A stretch of DNA of 12,236 bases from Actinomycetota bacterium (GTDB lineage Bacteria; Actinomycetota; Thermoleophilia; Solirubrobacterales; Solirubrobacteraceae), in assembly GCA_005788585.1 (NCBI GenBank), contig SYBY01000045.1, positions 1 to 12,236 of the forward strand, read 5' to 3'. Shown piece by piece: positions 7,915 through 12,236 of this stretch. The notes below the pieces were generated by a model, which worked only from the letters and a program-made list of their open reading frames with translations, did not search any database and was not told the DNA's origin. A program made the translations under genes and the position numbers. Position 1 is the stretch's first letter. Each line of letters opens with the position of its first letter.

Positions 7915-8937
7915 ATGCGTCTGCCTGCCGCTGTCCTGACCATTGCGCTGAGCCTGCTCGCGCCAGCCGCCGCCCAGGCCCAGGGGCTGCCGCCGACGAT
8001 CTCGGGCGTCGCTCCGCCGACACCCATCGCTGCGTACAACGGACAGCTGGTCTGGAGCCAGCCGGCGAGCAACGGGCAGTACCAGCTCGTGTCGCGGACC
8101 GGAAGCGGCCCCGTGACGCCGCTGCCCATCGCGACGCGCGGGGTGCCGTTCGACGTCGACCTGGGCCCGACGAGCAGCGGCGGCGTCTACGCGCTGTACT
8201 CGCGCTGCACCACAGAGCCGCAGTGGGACCAGGTGGGCATGCCCGACTACCAGACGGGCACGGGCTGCGCGATCTACAAGCTCGATCTGGGCAGCGGGCA
8301 GGAGGTCCGCTACTCGAAGGTCAACGCGAGCAACGCGAGTCAGTACTGGCCGACGTACTGGAAGGGCAAGGTCGGCTTCGCGCGGACGTACGCGAGCAAC
8401 CCGAACAAGGGCTACGTCTACACGAAGACGATCTCCAGTTCGACGCCGTCGGCCCAGATGCCGATCGGGTCGCGCGGTGACACCAGCGCGTACGCGACGC
8501 AGCTCGAGCTCTACGGGTCACGACTCGCGTTCGGCTGGACGTACACGACCGAGCAGTTCATGAACTGGCAGCTGCGCCTCGACCAGATCGGCAGCAGCGG
8601 CAGCACGGTGCTCGACCAGACCAAGGGCGGGCAGAGCAACGTCGGGCTCGGCTGGCCCGCCTTCGGGTACGGCGGGATCACGTGGTTGCGCTACTGCATC
8701 GGCGACCCGGGAAGCTGCCCGGGGGCCGTGCGGATCCAGCGGTCGACGTACACGGGGTCGAGTGACCAGATCGCGTCCACCGGCGAGTTCACCCAGGCGT
8801 ACGAGTTCGACTCGAGCGGGAGCATCACGTACCTCGAGAACGACGTGCTCAGCCTGTACCAGTGCCAGACCGACCCGGCCACGACACCGGCCTGCACGAT
8901 CACCGCGACCCAGCCGCAGTTCACCGACCTGGGCTGA
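7915..8937 (+). CDS. Secreted protein of unknown function, probable beta-propeller
   Basis: I do not recognise a named family in this 340-residue protein. Residues 1-22 are a clear signal peptide (MRLP, a hydrophobic core, cleavage after AQA). The mature part is rich in Tyr, Trp, Ser and Gly. It shows about six blade-like segments, each a hydrophobic strand with aromatic residues followed by a second strand, near residues 38-61, 88-135, 144-175, 197-226, 247-277 and 296-317 (AYNGQLVWSQ, YWKGKVGFARTY, LYGSRLAFGWTY, GYGGITWLRY, DSSGSITYLE). This suggests a divergent propeller, but I cannot prove it. Six cysteines fall in three close pairs (98/118, 261/268, 317/327), fitting disulfides outside the cell. 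The ATG at 7915 has GGGGAG (7900-7905) 9 nt upstream. The hairpins at 7849-7887 and 8966-8994 make it a probable single-gene unit between two other secreted-protein genes. Confidence 0.85.
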   Translation: MRLPAAVLTIALSLLAPAAAQAQGLPPTISGVAPPTPIAAYNGQLVWSQPASNGQYQLVSRTGSGPVTPLPIATRGVPFDVDLGPTSSGGVYALYSRCTTEPQWDQVGMPDYQTGTGCAIYKLDLGSGQEVRYSKVNASNASQYWPTYWKGKVGFARTYASNPNKGYVYTKTISSSTPSAQMPIGSRGDTSAYATQLELYGSRLAFGWTYTTEQFMNWQLRLDQIGSSGSTVLDQTKGGQSNVGLGWPAFGYGGITWLRYCIGDPGSCPGAVRIQRSTYTGSSDQIASTGEFTQAYEFDSSGSITYLENDVLSLYQCQTDPATTPACTITATQPQFTDLG

Positions 8938-8965
8938 GTACCGCGAATGGGATTCACCACCTGAC

Positions 8966-8994
8966 GACGCGCCGGACGTATGGTCCGGCGCGTC
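8966..8994 (+). terminator. Strong 12-bp stem hairpin between secreted-protein genes
   Basis: GACGCGCCGGAC (8966-8977) and GTCCGGCGCGTC (8983-8994) are perfect complements around a GTATG loop. The element lies 28 bp after the stop of the unknown secreted protein and 29 bp before the FG-GAP start. Its position and strength fit an intrinsic terminator, although no T-run follows. It also ends 4 bp before a possible -10 box, so a regulatory role for the downstream gene is an alternative. Confidence 0.6.
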
Positions 8995-8998
8995 AGAT

Positions 8999-9004
8999 TA
9001 CGAT
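8999..9004 (+). promoter_or_regulatory. Possible -10 box for the FG-GAP gene
   Basis: TACGAT fits TANNNT. Transcription would start near 9011, giving a very short leader that still contains AGGAG (9014-9018) 5 nt before the ATG at 9024. The -35 position falls in the preceding hairpin and shows no TTGACA-like sequence. Confidence 0.3.
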
Positions 9005-9023
9005 CGTCATGTCAGGAGTCCCC

Positions 9024-10667
9024 ATGCGTACCCGCCTTGCCGCGGCGGTGGTCGCCGCGTCGTTCGCGGCCGTCCCGACGGCCTCAGCCCAGTCCTCCGC
9101 GGCCGTCGCGTCGATCAGCGGTACCGCACAGGAGTACAGCGGCGTCACCGCGTACTCGCGGACCCCGATCGGCGACTTCAACGGCGACGGCCGCGCCGAC
9201 CTCGCGTTCGCATCCTCGGAAGGCCCCCGCATCTGGGTGCAGGTCGTCTTCGGCCAGGCGCTGCTGCCGTCGCTGGACATCAACACGCTCAGCACACCGG
9301 GACAGCGCATCGACGTGCGGATCGATCCGGCGCAGCGGCTGAGCAACCTCCGCGTGAGCGGCGTCGGGGACGTCAACGGGGACGGTCGCGCCGACCTCGG
9401 CGTCGTCGTCCGCGGACACGCGCTCGTCGTGCTCGGCGCGCCCGGCACCGAGCCGCTGCGTGTGGACCAGGGCGGGCCGCGGGTGCTGCGCCTCGGGACC
9501 ACCTCGTCGGGCTTCGCGGGCATCGGCCCTGCCGGTGACGTCGACGGTGACGGCAAGGACGACTACCTCGTCCGCCTGCCGGGTGACTCGTACGTCGAGG
9601 CCGAGGGCGACACGTACCTCGTCCGCGGCGGTCAGGCCAGGCAGGACGGGGTGCGGATCGGCTACCGGACGGACACGATCACGCCGGTGGGCGACGTCGA
9701 CGGCGACGGCCGCGGCGACCTGCTCACCGCGCAGACGACGCTGCTCACCCACTTCGACGCCGCGTCCTCCGGCCTCGTGCGCAAGTCCACGCTGAAGACC
9801 GGCGCCGTCGCGCTGCGGCTGCTGCGGCCCGGCGGCGACGTCGACGGGGACGGCCGCCAGGACCTTGTCGTCCAGCGAGAGGACGACTACTACCAGCAGT
9901 ACGTGCTCCCCGGCGGGGCGGCCCTCGGCGCCGGCGGAGACGTCACCGTGGGGTCGCTGCGGCCGCTCCCGGCGAGCACCTACGGCTGGCAGGGCGTCGG
10001 CGATCTCGACGGCGACAACAGGGGCGAGCTCGGCGCGAACAACGCGATCCTGCCCGGCCGGACGGGTACGACAGGGTGGACGCTGTCCGACGTGCGGCGC
10101 GTCTCGACGCCGTTCGGCGGGCCCAGCCAGTCGGCGAAGTACGGATGGTCGGCCACGCTGACGCCGGTCGGCGACCTGGAGGGCGACGGCAAGGACGATC
10201 TCCTGGCGACCGGGTCGCGGTGGGCGACGGAGTCCGTCCAGCCGGGCGGCGGTCTCGCACCGACGGGTCCGCAGCTCGCGCCGAACTGCGCGTCCGTCGG
10301 CATCGTCCGGATCGGGCATGGCGAGGCGGACAAGCTCGGTCCGCACCTCGTTGGGTGCCAGGGGCTGGCGTTCACGCGCGGCTCGTTCGCGGTCGGCGCG
10401 TTCAACCAGTACCTGCCCATCGGGACGCGCATCGCCTTCGAGCTCGATGAGAACGCCTCGGTGCGCCTGGCGATCCGGCCGACCGCGGGCGGGACGACCC
10501 GCACGCTGGTGCTCACGGGCAAGCGCGGCGCGAACCTCGTCAACTGGGATGGCCGGGTCAACGGCGCCCGGCTGCCGGTGGGCAACTACACCGCGGTCGT
10601 CACGGCGGTCGACGCCGCGGGGAACACCGGACCGGCGCTCACGAAGACGTTCCGGATCACCGGGTGA
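9024..10667 (+). CDS. Secreted FG-GAP/VCBS seven-bladed propeller with FlgD-Ig-like C-terminus
   Basis: This 547-residue protein has a signal peptide at residues 1-22 (MRTR, an Ala/Val core, cleavage after ASA). Seven FG-GAP repeats each carry an Asp-rich calcium loop of the D-x-D/N-G-D-G-x-x-D type, at about 51-59, 116-124, 172-180, 224-232, 272-280, 327-335 and 384-392. Repeat 6 (DLDGDNRGEL) and repeat 7 (DLEGDGKDDL) deviate slightly. Seven is the number needed for an integrin-alpha-like propeller (family knowledge). Residues about 465-547 resemble a FlgD-type Ig domain (NWDGRVNGARLPVGNYT, then AVDAAGNTG). Cys422 and Cys445 lie between the two domains and could pair. The ATG at 9024 has AGGAG 5 nt upstream; an in-frame ATG at 9009 would leave no room for a ribosome site. 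A calcium-stabilised adhesive or scaffold role at the cell surface is inferred. No cell-wall anchor or transmembrane tail is present, so it is probably released or loosely held. Confidence 0.92.
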   Translation: MRTRLAAAVVAASFAAVPTASAQSSAAVASISGTAQEYSGVTAYSRTPIGDFNGDGRADLAFASSEGPRIWVQVVFGQALLPSLDINTLSTPGQRIDVRIDPAQRLSNLRVSGVGDVNGDGRADLGVVVRGHALVVLGAPGTEPLRVDQGGPRVLRLGTTSSGFAGIGPAGDVDGDGKDDYLVRLPGDSYVEAEGDTYLVRGGQARQDGVRIGYRTDTITPVGDVDGDGRGDLLTAQTTLLTHFDAASSGLVRKSTLKTGAVALRLLRPGGDVDGDGRQDLVVQREDDYYQQYVLPGGAALGAGGDVTVGSLRPLPASTYGWQGVGDLDGDNRGELGANNAILPGRTGTTGWTLSDVRRVSTPFGGPSQSAKYGWSATLTPVGDLEGDGKDDLLATGSRWATESVQPGGGLAPTGPQLAPNCASVGIVRIGHGEADKLGPHLVGCQGLAFTRGSFAVGAFNQYLPIGTRIAFELDENASVRLAIRPTAGGTTRTLVLTGKRGANLVNWDGRVNGARLPVGNYTAVVTAVDAAGNTGPALTKTFRITG

Positions 10668-10670
10668 TGC

Positions 10671-11360
10671 TCACGCGCCCGCGGCCAGGTCGCGGGCGCG
10701 CAGCAGTACCGCGTCGAGCATGCCGGGGGTCAGCCGCCCCGTGAACGTGTTCTGCTGGCTCGGGTGAAAGCACCCGAGCAGCGACCACGGGGCGGCGTCC
10801 ACCTCGGCCCCGTGGCCGAACCGCGGCTTGGGACGCAGCGGCGGATGCCCGGCGGCGGTGCGCAGCCGCAGGGCCGCGTCCCAGCCGAACTGGCCGAGGC
10901 ACACCACGACACGGACGCGCGGGAGCAGTGCCAGCTCACGCACCGTCCACGGCAGGCAGCGGTCGCGCTCGGCGGGTGTCGGCTTGTTCGCGGGCGGCGC
11001 GCAGCGGACCGCCGCGGTCACCCAGCAGTCGGTGAGCGCCAGACCGTCGCCCGCTGAGACCGACGTCGGCTGGTTCGCGAAGCCGGTCCGGTGCAGTGCG
11101 GCGAAGAGGAAGTCGCCGGACCGGTCCCCGGTGAAGATCCGGCCCGTCCGGTTGGCGCCGTGCGCGGCGGGCGCCAGACCGAGGAGCAGCACGCGCGCCT
11201 GCGGATCGCCGAAGCCGGGGATCGGCCGGCCCCAGTACTCCTCGCCGGCGAACGCGGCGCGCTTCTCGGCGGCGACCTGCTCACGCCATGCGACGAGCCG
11301 CGGGCAGGCGCGGCACGAGGTCACCTCGAGCTCGAGTGCGGCCAGCGTGTCCCTGGTCAC
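10671..11360 (-). CDS. udgB: Family 5 (UdgB-type) uracil-DNA glycosylase
   Basis: This 229-residue enzyme removes uracil, and in known relatives also other deaminated or etheno bases, from DNA as the first step of base excision repair. Motif A reads [10 protein letters not shown] (residues 61-70) followed by RTGRIFTGD (71-79). GLAPA instead of the GEAPG of family 4 marks family 5. Motif B is [10 protein letters not shown] (199-208). Cys16 and Cys19 (SCRACPR), Cys120 and Cys135 are the four expected 4Fe-4S ligands. The length is typical and the protein looks intact. The start is a GTG at 11360 whose last two bases form part of the TGA stop of the upstream tetR-like gene (GTGA overlap). No separate Shine-Dalgarno sequence is evident, so translational coupling is likely. 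The gene ends 3 bp from the convergent FG-GAP gene. Confidence 0.95.
   Translation of the reverse strand: MTRDTLAALELEVTSCRACPRLVAWREQVAAEKRAAFAGEEYWGRPIPGFGDPQARVLLLGLAPAAHGANRTGRIFTGDRSGDFLFAALHRTGFANQPTSVSAGDGLALTDCWVTAAVRCAPPANKPTPAERDRCLPWTVRELALLPRVRVVVCLGQFGWDAALRLRTAAGHPPLRPKPRFGHGAEVDAAPWSLLGCFHPSQQNTFTGRLTPGMLDAVLLRARDLAAGA
10674..10700. terminator. Hairpin at the convergent FG-GAP/udgB junction, likely bidirectional terminator
   Basis: CGCGCCCGCG (10674-10683) and CGCGGGCGCG (10691-10700) are exact complements around a 7-nt loop. The hairpin begins 6 nt after the FG-GAP stop and lies inside the last codons of udgB on the other strand. It could stop transcripts arriving from both sides. 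There is no T-run on either side. Confidence 0.5.
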
Positions 11361-12001
11361 GAGGACGGGTCGACGAGGAGCCCCGCGAGGAGGCGCTCGG
11401 CGAGCGGCTCCAGGTCCTCGATGCGGTCCGGCCGACCGGTGCGCATCTGCCGGCTCATGAGCTCCACGAGCGCGCCGACGACCGCGAACGCGTCCTCGAC
11501 GGTGGCAAAGCGCTGGCCGCCGCCGCGCTTCTCGACGCCCTCGAGCGCCTCGTTGTACATCACCTGCGCGAACCCTTCGAGGATCACGTCGCGGCGCTCA
11601 AGCGCCTCGGTCCCGGCGCCGACGCTCACCACGAGCACCGTGCGGCCGACGTCCGGGCGCTCGGCGACCAGTCGCAGAAAGGCGCGCAGGCCCGCGCGGT
11701 GGCGTTCGAGCGGATCGTCTCCGGCCGTTCGCGCGGACTTCACGAGCTCCTCGAGCGCGATGCGCGACGCGTCATCCATGATCTCGAGCAGGCACGCCTT
11801 CTTGTTGGCGAAGTGCTCGTAGAACGTCGCCTTGCTCATCCCGGCTTCGCGGCTGATGGCCTCCGCGCTGGCGTCGGCGTACCCGACCTGGCTGAAGACA
11901 CGGACGGCCGCGTCGAAGAGCCGCGTGCGCTGCAGCCCCTCGCGCACCTCGCGCGGCGGCGCATGGCGACCACGGGGAACACGAGATGGGGCGTCTGCCA
12001 T
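11357..12001 (-). CDS. TetR/AcrR-family transcriptional regulator
   Basis: This is a 214-residue regulator. The N-terminal DNA-binding domain covers about residues 24-75: [19 protein letters not shown] leads into a helix-turn-helix with [20 protein letters not shown], the classic TetR signature. The rest is an alpha-helical ligand and dimer domain with no family-specific motif, so the effector is unknown. The basic, Pro-rich first 20 residues are unusual but common in actinobacterial members. The ATG at 12001 lies 7 nt after a TAGACT box, pointing to a leaderless message. The gene overlaps udgB by 4 nt (GTGA) on the same strand and is divergent from the gene at 12046 with a 44-bp gap. It could therefore control udgB with itself, the divergent gene, or a distant target. 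No clear palindromic operator is visible in the gap. Confidence 0.93.
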   Translation of the reverse strand: MADAPSRVPRGRHAPPREVREGLQRTRLFDAAVRVFSQVGYADASAEAISREAGMSKATFYEHFANKKACLLEIMDDASRIALEELVKSARTAGDDPLERHRAGLRAFLRLVAERPDVGRTVLVVSVGAGTEALERRDVILEGFAQVMYNEALEGVEKRGGGQRFATVEDAFAVVGALVELMSRQMRTGRPDRIEDLEPLAERLLAGLLVDPSS

Positions 12002-12008
12002 TCCCGCG

Positions 12009-12014
12009 AGTCTA
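12009..12014 (-). promoter_or_regulatory. Leaderless-type -10 box for the tetR-like gene
   Basis: Read on the minus strand this is TAGACT (TANNNT), with 7 nt to the ATG at 12001. No convincing -35 box is seen upstream, and GCGGGA directly abuts the ATG, too close to act as a ribosome site. A leaderless transcript covering the regulator and udgB is the simplest reading. Confidence 0.45.
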
Positions 12015-12045
12015 CGCGCGCAACGGGTCCCCGAGGCTCCACGCC

Positions 12046-12236
12046 GTGTCCCGCCCGCGTGTCGTCATCGCTCGGATCGCCGGCCTCGCGACCCCCGCCG
12101 TCGGCTGCGGCGCCGAGGGGCGCGACGAGGTCTCCTTCTCCGGCGCCGAAGCCCAGGTCGCCGACGTCGTGACCGACCTGCAGGAGGCCTCCGAGCAGGA
12201 GGAGCCGACGCGCATCTGCCGCGCGCTCGTCGCCGA
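12046..12236 (+). CDS. N-terminal fragment of a probable lipoprotein, unknown function
   Basis: An open frame begins at the GTG at 12046 and runs off the window end with 63 complete codons. The N-terminus is basic (SRPR), then moderately hydrophobic, and reaches AVGC with Cys21, which loosely fits a lipobox. The rest is acidic and helical in character (QVADVVTDLQEA, then RICRALVA with a second Cys). It resembles, from general memory, secreted actinobacterial proteins with a helix-Cys-L start; I cannot name a family. CGAGG (12032-12036) lies 9 nt before the GTG and supports the start. The hydrophobic stretch is interrupted by Arg10, so lipoprotein export is not certain. It is divergent from the tetR-like gene and is a candidate target of that regulator. 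Confidence 0.6.
   Translation, partial: MSRPRVVIARIAGLATPAVGCGAEGRDEVSFSGAEAQVADVVTDLQEASEQEEPTRICRALVA

Noticed and set aside
9174..10210. DNA-level direct repeats of GACG/GGCGAC-rich blocks
   Set aside because: They are the codons of the seven FG-GAP calcium loops in the protein, not an independent repeat array. The similar pattern at 500-1600 comes from the TolB-like repeats.
9084..10346. Minus-strand open frame (420 codons) opposite the FG-GAP gene
   Set aside because: It is the complement of the repeated calcium-loop codons. No signal, motif or ribosome site supports it.
12002..12045. Palindromic TetR operator in the gap between the regulator and the lipoprotein-like gene
   Set aside because: I could find only 4-bp arms (CGCG around AGTCTA), which is expected by chance at this base composition.

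Overview
The window is very GC-rich, densely packed chromosomal DNA. It reads like a high-GC actinobacterium, most likely of the Thermoleophilia/Solirubrobacterales type (inference). The reasons are a full-length Lhr helicase, a family-5 uracil-DNA glycosylase, several leaderless-looking starts (a TANNNT box 6-7 nt before the start codon), and a run of secreted beta-propeller proteins with Ala-rich signal peptides. I see no tRNA, rRNA, insertion sequence, prophage, CRISPR array or integration site.

Layout from left to right. (1) Minus strand, 37-1749: a secreted seven-repeat TolB/PD40-type beta-propeller protein with an extra C-terminal domain. (2) Minus strand, 1858-6300: lhr, a large DEAD/DEAH repair helicase. 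(3) 6301-6422: a 122-bp divergent control region. It holds a perfect 11-bp inverted repeat, a smaller inverted repeat, and a leaderless-type promoter facing each way. (4) Plus strand, 6423-7850: an exported M28-type zinc peptidase whose catalytic Glu-Glu pair reads His-Asp. (5) Plus strand, 7915-8937: an unrecognised secreted protein, probably a propeller, with six cysteines. (6) Plus strand, 9024-10667: a secreted seven-repeat FG-GAP propeller with a FlgD-Ig-like C-terminus. (7) Minus strand, 10671-12001: a TetR-family regulator (11357-12001) followed, with a 4-nt GTGA overlap, by a family-5 uracil-DNA glycosylase (10671-11360). This pair converges on the FG-GAP gene with a 3-bp gap and a hairpin at the junction. 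(8) Plus strand, 12046 to the window end: the N-terminus of a probable lipoprotein, divergent from the TetR gene.

Two themes run through the window. Four or five products act outside the cytoplasm: three are likely propellers, one a peptidase and one a putative lipoprotein. They are probably separate transcription units, because hairpins lie between most of them. Two products are DNA-repair enzymes (Lhr and UdgB), in different transcription units. I found no convincing multi-gene system of a new kind. The best leads are the palindrome over the lhr upstream region, the altered M28 active site, the TetR-UdgB coupling, and the unassigned secreted protein at 7915-8937.
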